A DNA stretch of 64,000 nt, taken from assembly GCA_020726285.1 (NCBI GenBank), contig DYSW01000001.1, positions 1-64,000 of the forward strand, written 5' to 3'. How positions within the stretch are numbered: position 1 is the first letter of the stretch; each line of letters starts with the position of its first letter. The notes beneath the pieces are model-generated. The model had not been told where the DNA came from and searched no databases. It worked only from the letters and a program-made list of their open reading frames with translations. This document shows, piece after piece, positions 1-7,795 of this stretch. The DNA is from Melioribacter roseus. Its GTDB lineage: Bacteria; Bacteroidota; Ignavibacteria; Ignavibacteriales; Melioribacteraceae. A program made the translations under genes and the position numbers.

Positions 1-40
1 ATGAGTAAAAACTAATTACTGTTCAAAAAAGAGATAAATT

Positions 41-2518
41 ATGAGCAAAATTAAACACGAACCCAAAATCCAAACTAAATCTAATGTTCATTTTCTTGAT
101 AATTTGAATGGAAATTATAAGGAATTAATTGCGTTTTTCTTAATTCTATTGCCAATTTTGGTGCTTTATCTGCCATATCAAATTGATAATGTTCGTCCTT
201 TGGGAAGCGATTATCTTGCGAGTGTCGGACAAACTCACCAATGGAATGAATTTCAAAATCAAACTGGCGAGCAAGTTTTGTGGAACCCAAATATTTTTAT
301 GGGAGAACCAATTTACTCGAGAATTACACCAAAAATTATCTCTTTCGACACTTTATTCACTTTGCTCGATTCTGTTTTTTATTGGGTGTTTTGGTATTTC
401 TTGCTTGGCGGAATCGCTTTTTATGCTCTTTTACGCTACAAAAAAATTGATTGGTACATTGCAGTAATTGCGACAATTGTTTTTCTTCTTTTGCCAGATT
501 GGCAGGCTTTAGTTGGCACGGGGCACAATTCCAAATTGCGTGCAATAATGCTTTTACCAGCATTTATTTTAAGCTTTACTTACTTTTTTGACAAAAAAAC
601 TTGGCTTTCTGCTGGAATATTTGCTTTCTTTTTTGCAATGTTAAATCGAACTCACCATTTTCAAATCGTTTTCTATGGAATAATGATTTTGTTTGTTGTC
701 TTTATTTATCCAACTATTAAAATGTTGTTTGAAAAGAAATTCAAAGATTTTGGTCTTTTGATTGTTCAATTTTCTGTTGCTTTGATACTTACATTTTTAA
801 CAGCCGCTCAACCACTTTTCACAACAAACGAATATGCACAATTTTCTACTCGAAGTGGAAATACTTTGGAAATAGATGAAATTTTAAGTGAACAAAAAAC
901 ATCTGGAGTTAGTTTTGATTATGCAACAATGTGGTCGTTTGCTCCAAACGAATTAATGGATTTCTTTATTCCTCACTTTTCTGGTGGTTTATCAAACGAA
1001 CTTTATGATGGCGAAAAATATCCGCAACTAATAGGAAGAGAAATTCCAACTTATTGGGGCGATAAACCTTCAAACGGAAATTATGCTACTGTTGGAATTA
1101 CTTTATTCATTTTTGCAATTTTTGGCGTTTACTACAATAAGAAATCCAAATTTGTGATTGGCTTGGCAATTTTTGTGTTGTTCTCAATTCTACTTTCATT
1201 TGGGAAAAACTTCCCTTCTTTCTACGAATTATTCTTTAATTATCTTCCTTATTTCTCAAAATTCCGAGCTCCATCAATGATTCTGAATGTAACTTTCATT
1301 GTAATTTTGCTTCTCTCTGGATTCGGTTTGCAAGGATTAATTAAGAATTACAAAAAAGAAGATTTGAAATTTATTTCAACAATTGTTGGATTAGCCGTTT
1401 TAAGTCTGGCTTATATTTTTATTAGTTATGAATCATTTCAATTTTCAACTTTGCGTGAGCAACAAAATTATGATGCAAACACTTTGAACGCATTAAAAGA
1501 AATAAGAATTGAATTACTTTTAGCCGATTTGAATAAAATAATGATTTTCACACTTGGAATTACAGCCACAATTTTCCTTTTTATCTTTAATAAAATTGAT
1601 AAATTATTATTTGTATCGCTTGTTCTCATTATTTCAGTTCTCGAAATATCAAATATTTCAATTAAAGCATATAATCAAATATCATTGCAGAATCCTGATA
1701 AATTGGAAGAAAGTGCTTTTCAACCAACACATATTACTAATTATCTAAAAAACAGCAAAACAACCGAAAAATACAGAGCAATTGTAATTGGGAACGATTT
1801 TACAAGCAATTATTATGCTTATTATTATCCATTAATAACTGGTTATAGTGCAATAAAAATGCAAGCAATTCAGGATATTTTTGAGAATTCATTATTCAAA
1901 GGAAACGATGCAACAAAAATAAATTGGAATTTGATAAATATGTTGAGTGGAAAATGGGTTATTCTAAATCAACAATTGCAAGTTACAAATTTTACATTGC
2001 GTGCTGTTGACCAACAACGCAAGGAATTGTTATACGAAAATCAAAATGCGTTACCAAAAGCTTATTTTACGAAAAATCTTGTAGTAGTAAAATCGGAAAG
2101 AGAAGTAGTTGAAAATATTAACAAACCAAATTTTTCGGCAGATTCTGTGGTTTATGTAATTAATAAACCTAAAAATTTGTCTTTTAGCGGAAAAGGAAGT
2201 GTTACGATTTCAAAATACACTCCAAATTTGGTGAAAATTGCAACTGATTCTGATGAAAATCAATTGCTTGTACTTGCCGAAATGTATTATCCAAAAGGTT
2301 GGATAGCAAAAGTTAACGGGGACGAAACAGAAATTCTTAAAGTAAACCATCTTCTAAGAGCAATTCAAGTTCCTAAAGGCAAAAATGAAATTGAATTTTT
2401 ATTTGAACCAGAATCTTTTCAAACCGCTATTTCGTTAGTTTGGATAGGAAATTTAGGAACAATTCTTTTGATTGCAATCGGGGTTTTTTCCCAAATGAAA
2501 TCAAAAAGGAAATGGTAA
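41..2518 (+). CDS. YfhO-family multi-spanning membrane protein
   Basis: The 825-residue product has many hydrophobic segments over residues 30 to 540, then a soluble, beta-rich C-terminal part (about 560-790) and one last membrane segment near 795-815. This layout, many helices followed by a long extracytoplasmic domain, matches the YfhO family. YfhO proteins have a GT-C-like fold; Gram-positive members add sugars to surface polymers using lipid-linked donors. The substrate here cannot be read from sequence; an envelope glycan is an inference. The start at 41 follows a purine-rich AAAGAGAT and removes nothing conserved. The gene stands alone: the next gene is on the opposite strand, after a gap holding a hairpin and a degenerate inverted repeat. 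Confidence 0.7.
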   Translation: MSKIKHEPKIQTKSNVHFLDNLNGNYKELIAFFLILLPILVLYLPYQIDNVRPLGSDYLASVGQTHQWNEFQNQTGEQVLWNPNIFMGEPIYSRITPKIISFDTLFTLLDSVFYWVFWYFLLGGIAFYALLRYKKIDWYIAVIATIVFLLLPDWQALVGTGHNSKLRAIMLLPAFILSFTYFFDKKTWLSAGIFAFFFAMLNRTHHFQIVFYGIMILFVVFIYPTIKMLFEKKFKDFGLLIVQFSVALILTFLTAAQPLFTTNEYAQFSTRSGNTLEIDEILSEQKTSGVSFDYATMWSFAPNELMDFFIPHFSGGLSNELYDGEKYPQLIGREIPTYWGDKPSNGNYATVGITLFIFAIFGVYYNKKSKFVIGLAIFVLFSILLSFGKNFPSFYELFFNYLPYFSKFRAPSMILNVTFIVILLLSGFGLQGLIKNYKKEDLKFISTIVGLAVLSLAYIFISYESFQFSTLREQQNYDANTLNALKEIRIELLLADLNKIMIFTLGITATIFLFIFNKIDKLLFVSLVLIISVLEISNISIKAYNQISLQNPDKLEESAFQPTHITNYLKNSKTTEKYRAIVIGNDFTSNYYAYYYPLITGYSAIKMQAIQDIFENSLFKGNDATKINWNLINMLSGKWVILNQQLQVTNFTLRAVDQQRKELLYENQNALPKAYFTKNLVVVKSEREVVENINKPNFSADSVVYVINKPKNLSFSGKGSVTISKYTPNLVKIATDSDENQLLVLAEMYYPKGWIAKVNGDETEILKVNHLLRAIQVPKGKNEIEFLFEPESFQTAISLVWIGNLGTILLIAIGVFSQMKSKRKW

Positions 2519-2543
2519 AGGGAAAAATGTATTACTAATCGTA

Positions 2544-2636
2544 ATGTTGTTTTTAACAACAAATATTATTGCCCAATTATCAGTAACTTTTCCGTCATGC
2601 CCGAAATCTTCTGTCGGGCATTTTCTTTGGATTTAA
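2544..2636 (+). pseudogene. Possible signal-peptide remnant of a lost secreted protein
   Basis: A 30-codon reading frame from ATG 2544 begins with a hydrophobic core and ends its first half with NIIAQ, the same type of signal peptide seen on secreted proteins elsewhere in the window. It then runs directly into an inverted-repeat element and stops at 2634-2636. No mature domain follows. The likeliest reading is a 5' fragment of a secreted-protein gene interrupted by the repeat, but a chance frame cannot be excluded in such a short stretch. Confidence 0.25.
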
Positions 2637-2681
2637 CAAATTTCCACCAGAAACATTTGGGAATGACGGAATTTGATAATT
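2575..2681. repeat. Degenerate inverted-repeat (MITE/REP-like) element
   Basis: Two pairs of inverted arms are visible: AATTATCA (2575-2582) with TGATAATT (2674-2681), and TTCCGTCAT (2590-2598) with ATGACGGAA (2663-2671). A tight hairpin lies inside the left half. A further AATTATCA occurs at 2693-2700. The segment is non-coding and locally richer in G+C than its surroundings, as expected of a small dispersed palindromic element. Only one copy is in the window, so its repeat nature is inferred. Confidence 0.45.
2597..2626 (+). terminator. Probable terminator of the YfhO gene
   Basis: ATGCCCGA (2597-2604) and TCGGGCAT (2614-2621) form a perfect 8-bp G+C-rich stem with a 9-nt loop, followed by TTTTCTTT. 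It lies about 80 bases past the YfhO-family stop codon. Because it sits inside the palindromic element, it may be part of a repeat that has been taken over as a terminator. Confidence 0.5.
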
Positions 2682-2757
2682 CGCAAATCGGTAATTATCA
2701 AATTAAAAATCTCATAAATCGTAGTTTAGATATTCTTAACTTTTTAGATTATCCAAT

Positions 2758-3474
2758 TTATTGATTGAATTTTAGAGAGAAAGTGGAGAGTAACGCTTCT
2801 TCTAATTTTGAATAGTTAATATTTTCGGAGAGTATAGTTTCTATTTCTGTTGTTTTATTTTCCATTTCGGTAAATAATTTTGTCTTTTCTTCTTCAGAAA
2901 TGTTGAGATATTTTGGTAAATCTTTGTGTCTTTTTCCAATTAATATTGAACCGTGCTGAAGTATTTTCCCATCAATTTTTCGTTGAGCACTTCCAATTAA
3001 TTTTTTCCCTTGAAAATTCACTTCGTTTTGGGCAGTGCTTGCAAAACAGACAATTCCACTATTTGTTTGAAGTAAATCTCTAAAATTTGGTTGATTATTT
3101 TCTAAACTGCACTCTGATAAAAGGGAATTATACTTTGCAAGCGATTCGATTAATGCTTCTGAAATCAATTTATATACAATGCTTGGCTGAAAATTATCAG
3201 TTATCGCAATTACAAAGGAATAGGTAATTTCTTTGGCATGTAAAATTGCTCTTCCACCAGTTGGGCGTTTTACGATTTCAATTCCATCATGTTTGCAAAG
3301 TTTTTCATTTATTTCAGTTTGTGGTTGATTTGCTCCGAGTGAAATACAATATGGTTTCCAATAGTATAAACGAAAAAAACCTTGTCCACTTTTTAAGTTA
3401 TGAACAAGGTTTAAGTCAAAATCCATGTTGTAACTTCCGGAGTTTCTGCCCGTATTAAGCAACTCCAATTTCAT
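2758..3474 (-). CDS. lipM: Lipoate ligase / octanoyltransferase (LipM-like)
   Basis: The protein (238 aa) belongs to the biotin/lipoate ligase-transferase superfamily. It has the lipoyl-pocket motif KRPTGGRAI (69-77) and GKKLIGSAQRK (156-166), whose lysine is the usual acyl-binding residue. Cys143 in the stretch SGIVCFAS matches the nucleophilic cysteine of LipM octanoyltransferases, which favours octanoyl transfer from acyl-ACP to a lipoyl-domain protein over ATP-dependent ligation. There is no C-terminal LplA accessory domain. It is the last gene of the envelope operon; its ATG overlaps the lpxA stop (TAATG). The family assignment is firm; the choice between ligase and transferase rests on Cys143 and context. 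Confidence 0.8.
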   Translation of the reverse strand: MKLELLNTGRNSGSYNMDFDLNLVHNLKSGQGFFRLYYWKPYCISLGANQPQTEINEKLCKHDGIEIVKRPTGGRAILHAKEITYSFVIAITDNFQPSIVYKLISEALIESLAKYNSLLSECSLENNQPNFRDLLQTNSGIVCFASTAQNEVNFQGKKLIGSAQRKIDGKILQHGSILIGKRHKDLPKYLNISEEEKTKLFTEMENKTTEIETILSENINYSKLEEALLSTFSLKFNQ

Positions 3475-4247
3475 TATCTAATTAAACCTCTGTTGCTTCT
3501 ATCAATAAATCGAACAATTTCCATTACTTTGTCGTTTTCGGAGTATTTATCAATAAGTTTTTGCTTTGCATCATTAATTAATAAGTTTGAGTTATAAATT
3601 ATTTGATAAGCATCTTTAATCGAATTGATTTCATCGTTTGAAAAACCACGTCTTCTTAAGCCAACTAGATTTAATCCTTCGAATTTTAGCGGAGTTCCTC
3701 CAGCAAGAATATACGGTGGAACATCTTTTGTCGTACGGAAATGTCCGCCGAACATTACATTTCTGCCAATTTTGCAGAATTGATGAACGCCAGAAAGTCC
3801 TCCAATAATTGTAAAATCGTCAATTTCGGAATGTCCTGCAACTTGAACAGCATTTGCAAGAATTACATTGTTCCCGATTTTGCAATCGTGGGCAATATGA
3901 GCATAAGCCATAATTAAGCAATTACTGCCAACAGAAGATTGTCCTGTTTCGTGAGTTCCACGATGTAATGTTGCAAATTCGCGAACAACTGTATTATTTC
4001 CAACATAAAAATATGTTATTTCGTTATCAAATTTTAGATCTTGTGGTGAATTTGAAATAGAAGCACCTTGATAAATTTGAACTGAATTTCCTAATCTTGC
4101 TCCATTATAAATAACAGCATTCTGACCTATTGAACAATTATCGCCAATAACAACATCATCTTGAACAATTGCAAATGGATGAATTGTTACGTTATCTCCG
4201 ATTTTTGCTTTATCACTAACTATTGCAGTTGGATGAATATTATTCAT
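3474..4247 (-). CDS. lpxA: Acyl-ACP--UDP-GlcNAc O-acyltransferase
   Basis: LpxA catalyses the first step of lipid A synthesis in the cytoplasm: transfer of a hydroxyacyl chain from ACP to the 3-OH of UDP-GlcNAc. The sequence is a left-handed beta-helix made of hexapeptide repeats (for example IGDNVT, IGDNCS, IGNNVI). AHIAHDC carries the catalytic histidine (His120 from the chosen start), and GGLSGVHQFCKIG and DVPPYILAGG follow as in the family. I start at ATG 4247, giving 257 aa, the usual LpxA length and one base after the lpxC/fabZ stop. A longer in-frame start at 4313 would add 22 non-homologous residues inside the upstream gene. It is translationally coupled to lipM. Confidence 0.95.
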   Translation of the reverse strand: MNNIHPTAIVSDKAKIGDNVTIHPFAIVQDDVVIGDNCSIGQNAVIYNGARLGNSVQIYQGASISNSPQDLKFDNEITYFYVGNNTVVREFATLHRGTHETGQSSVGSNCLIMAYAHIAHDCKIGNNVILANAVQVAGHSEIDDFTIIGGLSGVHQFCKIGRNVMFGGHFRTTKDVPPYILAGGTPLKFEGLNLVGLRRRGFSNDEINSIKDAYQIIYNSNLLINDAKQKLIDKYSENDKVMEIVRFIDRSNRGLIR

Positions 4248-4248
4248 A

Positions 4249-5664
4249 TTAATTCTTATCTTTTGGTTGAGTTTCTTTATCAACAATTGCAGCCATAAGT
4301 TCAGCTTCGGCAACTATTTTATCATTTACATAAGCTTTTGCGTCAATTGTAACAATGTTTCGCTTTTTGTTTTTTAAGATAGCTTCCATCACAAGTTGGT
4401 CGCCTGGGTGAACGGTTTTTCGGAATTTAGCATTGTTAATTCCAAGGAAAAGTACAAGTTTTGTAGTTGGGTCGAAATATGAGTTTAGCAAAAGAATTCC
4501 GCCAGTTTGTGCCATTGCTTCAATTATCAGAACGCCAGGCATAACTGGTTGACCAGGGAAATGTCCTGGGAAAAAAGGTTCGTTTGCTGTTACAGATTTT
4601 ACGCCAACAACTCGTTTATCCATTTCGAGGTGGATAATTTTATCGACTAATAAAAATGGATAACGATGAGGAAGAATTCGTTGTATTGCATTGTTATCAA
4701 ATACAACACCTTCTCTTTTTACGAATTGGAATTTTTTCTCTAATTTTTTTTGATGATAAAGCTGGCGAATTTTTTTTGCGAATTCTACATTCGATTTATG
4801 TCCTGGTCGTGCAGCAAGAATTTGTGCTTTAATTGGGGCACCAACTAAAGCCAAATCGCCAATCATATCAAGTAATTTATGGCGAACAGGTTCATTTTTA
4901 TATCGAAGAGTTTTTTCGTTGATAAATCCACTTTGTCCTATTTTCATTTCTGTAACAATTCCGAGCTTGTCGCGAAGTTCGTCAAGCTCATTTTGGTTAA
5001 CTTCTTTATCAACAATTACAACGGCATTATCAAGATTTCCACCACGAATAAGTCCAGCATTAGAAAGCATTTCAACTTCACTAAGAAAGCAAAAAGTTCT
5101 TGCTGCAGAGAACTCTGGTACAAATTCGTTTATGTTAAACATTCCAGTATGTTGGCTTCCGAGAGCGGGATTCATATAATCCACCATCACGGTCATTCTA
5201 AAGTCATTTAATGGAAGTGCTACAATTTCAACGCCATTAACTTCATCTGAATAGTGAATATTTTCATCAATTACCAAAAAGTCTTTTGGAGCATCTTGTT
5301 TTACCAAACCAACTTCGAGTAGTTTATCAACAAAAGGTTTCGAGCTACCATCGCAAACAGGTGGTTCGATATTATCAAGTTCAATTAATATATTATCTAT
5401 TTCAAGTCCAGCGACGGCTGCTAAAATATGCTCCACTGTATGAATTTTTGCGTCACCAAGTCCTAGTGTTGTTCCGCGTGCAATCTCAACAACGTAGTCC
5501 GCAAGTGCTGGAATTCGAACATCGCCAGCTAAGTCTGTACGTTTGAATATTATTCCATGATTTTCGGGTGCGGGACGAAAAGTAAGAGTTGTTTCAACGC
5601 CAGTGTGTAAACCGAAGCCCGAAATTGAAATTGGTGCTTTTATAGTGTGTTGCATCGCTAACAT
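4249..5664 (-). CDS. lpxC-fabZ: Bifunctional LpxC deacetylase - FabZ dehydratase
   Basis: This is a natural fusion (471 aa). Residues 5-300 are LpxC, the zinc-dependent deacetylase that commits UDP-acyl-GlcNAc to lipid A: HTVEHILAA (75-83) with Glu78/His79, RHKLLDMIGD with His262 and Asp266, and His289. Residues about 325-465 are FabZ, the 3-hydroxyacyl-ACP dehydratase: LPHRYPFLLVD with His333, then GHFPGQPVMPGVL and Glu382. Both active sites look intact. The fusion is known from Bacteroidota and Chlorobi relatives. It may balance lipid A against fatty-acid synthesis, since both halves draw on hydroxyacyl pools. The start could be Met1 or Met4. It lies 2 bases after lpxD and 1 base before lpxA. 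Confidence 0.96.
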   Translation of the reverse strand: MLAMQHTIKAPISISGFGLHTGVETTLTFRPAPENHGIIFKRTDLAGDVRIPALADYVVEIARGTTLGLGDAKIHTVEHILAAVAGLEIDNILIELDNIEPPVCDGSSKPFVDKLLEVGLVKQDAPKDFLVIDENIHYSDEVNGVEIVALPLNDFRMTVMVDYMNPALGSQHTGMFNINEFVPEFSAARTFCFLSEVEMLSNAGLIRGGNLDNAVVIVDKEVNQNELDELRDKLGIVTEMKIGQSGFINEKTLRYKNEPVRHKLLDMIGDLALVGAPIKAQILAARPGHKSNVEFAKKIRQLYHQKKLEKKFQFVKREGVVFDNNAIQRILPHRYPFLLVDKIIHLEMDKRVVGVKSVTANEPFFPGHFPGQPVMPGVLIIEAMAQTGGILLLNSYFDPTTKLVLFLGINNAKFRKTVHPGDQLVMEAILKNKKRNIVTIDAKAYVNDKIVAEAELMAAIVDKETQPKDKN

Positions 5665-5666
5665 AA

Positions 5667-6701
5667 TTATTTCCTTAAGTCATCAATTTTGGATGTTAGT
5701 TCAGTGATTTTTTTCTCTAATTCTTTTATTCTTTCAAGATAATTTGGCAAGTTTCTTATATGTCCTTCTAGGCGTAGACCTAAACCCATATCTTTTACTG
5801 GAACACCATAATATTTTCCGGGTTGTGTTATTGATTTGGATACACCACCTTTTGCCGCAACAATAACATTATCAGCAATTTGAAGATGTCCCGCAACGCC
5901 AACTTGTCCAGCCAGAATTACATTTTTACCGACTTTTGTGCTCCCAGAAATTCCAGTTTGACCAGAAAGAACGGTGTTTTCGCCAATTTCCACATTATGT
6001 GCAATTTGAACGAGATTATCAATCTTTACCCCTTTTCTTATAATTGTTGAACCGAGAGCCGCTCTATCTATTGAAACATTTGAGCCAAGTTCAACATTAT
6101 CTTCAATTATTACATTTCCTATTTGCGGAATTTTTTGGTAAACTCCGTTTGCATCTGGAATAAACCCAAATCCATCTGAACCAATAACTGTGTTTGAATG
6201 GATTATTACATTGTTTCCAATTATTGAATATTCGCGAATTGAAACATTTGGATAGATAATACAATTTTCGCCAATTTGGGAGTTTTCCAATACAACAGAA
6301 TTATGCGAGATTATGGTGCCTTTTCCAATTTTTACATTTTTACCAATTACAACATTTAACCCGATTTGTACTTGTTCAGCAATTTGGGAAGATTCATCAA
6401 TTAATTTAGTTTGTGCTAAATTCGGGTGAATATCAAAGAATTTAGTTACAATTTGAACAAAGGCATAATGCGGATTTGGATGAATTATGTAGGTTAAATC
6501 TTTGCGAGTTCTTTCAATTTTGTTATTTGTTAAAACGGCGCTTGCTTTTGTAGTTGCAAGATGGTTGGCATAAGAATCGAGATAAAGAAAAGTCAAATCG
6601 CCATTTTCAGCTTCTCCGATTTTGGCGATTTTGTTAATTTCTAAATCATGATTTCCCTCAACTTCAGCATTCAGAAAAAGAGCTAAGTCACTTACTTTCA
6701 A
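5667..6701 (-). CDS. lpxD: UDP-3-O-acylglucosamine N-acyltransferase
   Basis: LpxD adds the N-linked hydroxyacyl chain in the third step of lipid A synthesis. The protein (344 aa) has the N-terminal uridine-binding domain (1-100), a hexapeptide-repeat beta-helix (about 105-300) and a C-terminal helix. [10 protein letters not shown] contains the catalytic histidine (His235), and SDGFGF (175-180) is the family signature. The start codon lies inside the 3' end of the upstream OmpH gene (14-base overlap), and lpxC follows after 2 bases, so co-translation is likely. Confidence 0.96.
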   Translation of the reverse strand: MKVSDLALFLNAEVEGNHDLEINKIAKIGEAENGDLTFLYLDSYANHLATTKASAVLTNNKIERTRKDLTYIIHPNPHYAFVQIVTKFFDIHPNLAQTKLIDESSQIAEQVQIGLNVVIGKNVKIGKGTIISHNSVVLENSQIGENCIIYPNVSIREYSIIGNNVIIHSNTVIGSDGFGFIPDANGVYQKIPQIGNVIIEDNVELGSNVSIDRAALGSTIIRKGVKIDNLVQIAHNVEIGENTVLSGQTGISGSTKVGKNVILAGQVGVAGHLQIADNVIVAAKGGVSKSITQPGKYYGVPVKDMGLGLRLEGHIRNLPNYLERIKELEKKITELTSKIDDLRK

Positions 6702-7221
6702 CGGAATTACCTAATTCTTTTATAACTTTTAAAACTTGAAGAGTTAAATCGTGCTTTTCATTCGTAAAGAGAAATATTAAATCACCACTTCTATCAAAAA
6801 TATAATCATATTCTTCTTCCAATGCAATTACTTCAATTGCTTTGAATATCTTATTATTCACAGGTTTCATAATATCTTCTTGCAACTTGAAAAGTTCGCC
6901 ATTTGCACCAAATTTTTTCTGACGGAAATCACTAATTTCATCTTCCAATTTCATCAAATCTTTTTCGGTTTCAGTACGTTTTTTGTTGCTCATAGTTAGT
7001 TTACGATTTTGATAATCGTCGTACTTTGTTTTCCAAGATGATTCTTTTTTACTCAATTCTTCTTTCCATTCGCTAATTTGAGCATCAAGTTGTTTTTGTG
7101 CGTCTTGTGCGTCCGGAAGTAGTTCGATAATTGACTGTGAATCAATATAGCCAATCTTTTGTTGGCTATAAATTGAAGTGCTAAAAAATACAAGAACGAA
7201 TATGATTATATATTTTTTCAT
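6688..7221 (-). CDS. OmpH/Skp-family periplasmic chaperone (second copy)
   Basis: The product (177 aa) has a signal peptide ending near SIYSQQ, the OmpH opening [11 protein letters not shown], a long charged coiled coil (about 45-115), and a C-terminal beta segment with [13 protein letters not shown]. Skp/OmpH trimers hold unfolded outer-membrane proteins in the periplasm and hand them to BamA. It is the second of two adjacent paralogues below bamA, which is common in this group. It differs from its neighbour by a more lysine-rich coil and so may serve different clients (inference). Confidence 0.88.
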   Translation of the reverse strand: MKKYIIIFVLVFFSTSIYSQQKIGYIDSQSIIELLPDAQDAQKQLDAQISEWKEELSKKESSWKTKYDDYQNRKLTMSNKKRTETEKDLMKLEDEISDFRQKKFGANGELFKLQEDIMKPVNNKIFKAIEVIALEEEYDYIFDRSGDLIFLFTNEKHDLTLQVLKVIKELGNSVESK

Positions 7222-7233
7222 TTTATTCCCTAA

Positions 7234-7773
7234 TTATTTTTTCTTTCCTCTTTTAAGATGATCAAGAACTTTGAATGTTATATCAAATTCTTCGGCACCG
7301 TATAAAAGAACTGGTAAGGTTTGGTTTTTATCGAATACGAAAGCCATTCCTTCATTTTTTGCAACTTCTTCAATACCTTTTAGAATTTCTTCTTTAACTG
7401 GTTGAAGCATAGTTTGGTTTTTTACATAAACTTCACCATTTGGCTGACCAAACTTTTGTTGTTGGAATTGTTGATATTCCATTTCTTTTTTAGCCATTCT
7501 TTGTTGTGCTTCTTGTTGTTTATCTGGTGTCATACTTTGAAATTGTTTTTGTAAAGTGGCTAATTCTGATTGGTAAGCAGTCATCATGCTATCCAATTGA
7601 GTTTTCCATTTAGCAACCAAACCATCCAAATCACTTTGTGCTTTAATTGCGGGTGGATATTGCGAAAGAATCACTTCTGAATCAACAAATCCAGTTTTCT
7701 TTACTTGACCATTTTGTGCATAAATTGATACTGAAGCAATCAGTACAACAAGAAGAATTTTTACAGCTTTCAT
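7234..7773 (-). CDS. OmpH/Skp-family periplasmic chaperone (first copy)
   Basis: The product (179 aa) has a signal peptide ending at SIYAQ, then KKTGFVDSEVILSQYP, a glutamine-rich coiled coil (about 45-115) and the C-terminal segment MAFVFDKNQT that closes the trimer base in Skp. It probably binds nascent outer-membrane proteins between the Sec translocon and BamA. It lies 22 bases after bamA and 12 bases before its paralogue. The Gln-rich coil contrasts with the Lys/Glu-rich coil of the next gene. Confidence 0.88.
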   Translation of the reverse strand: MKAVKILLVVLIASVSIYAQNGQVKKTGFVDSEVILSQYPPAIKAQSDLDGLVAKWKTQLDSMMTAYQSELATLQKQFQSMTPDKQQEAQQRMAKKEMEYQQFQQQKFGQPNGEVYVKNQTMLQPVKEEILKGIEEVAKNEGMAFVFDKNQTLPVLLYGAEEFDITFKVLDHLKRGKKK

Positions 7774-7795
7774 AGTTTTCCTTATATTTAATTAA

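Noticed and set aside
4248-4313. Longer LpxA start at 4313
   Set aside because: The added 22 residues overlap the lpxC/fabZ end and do not look like LpxA; ATG 4247 gives the usual length.
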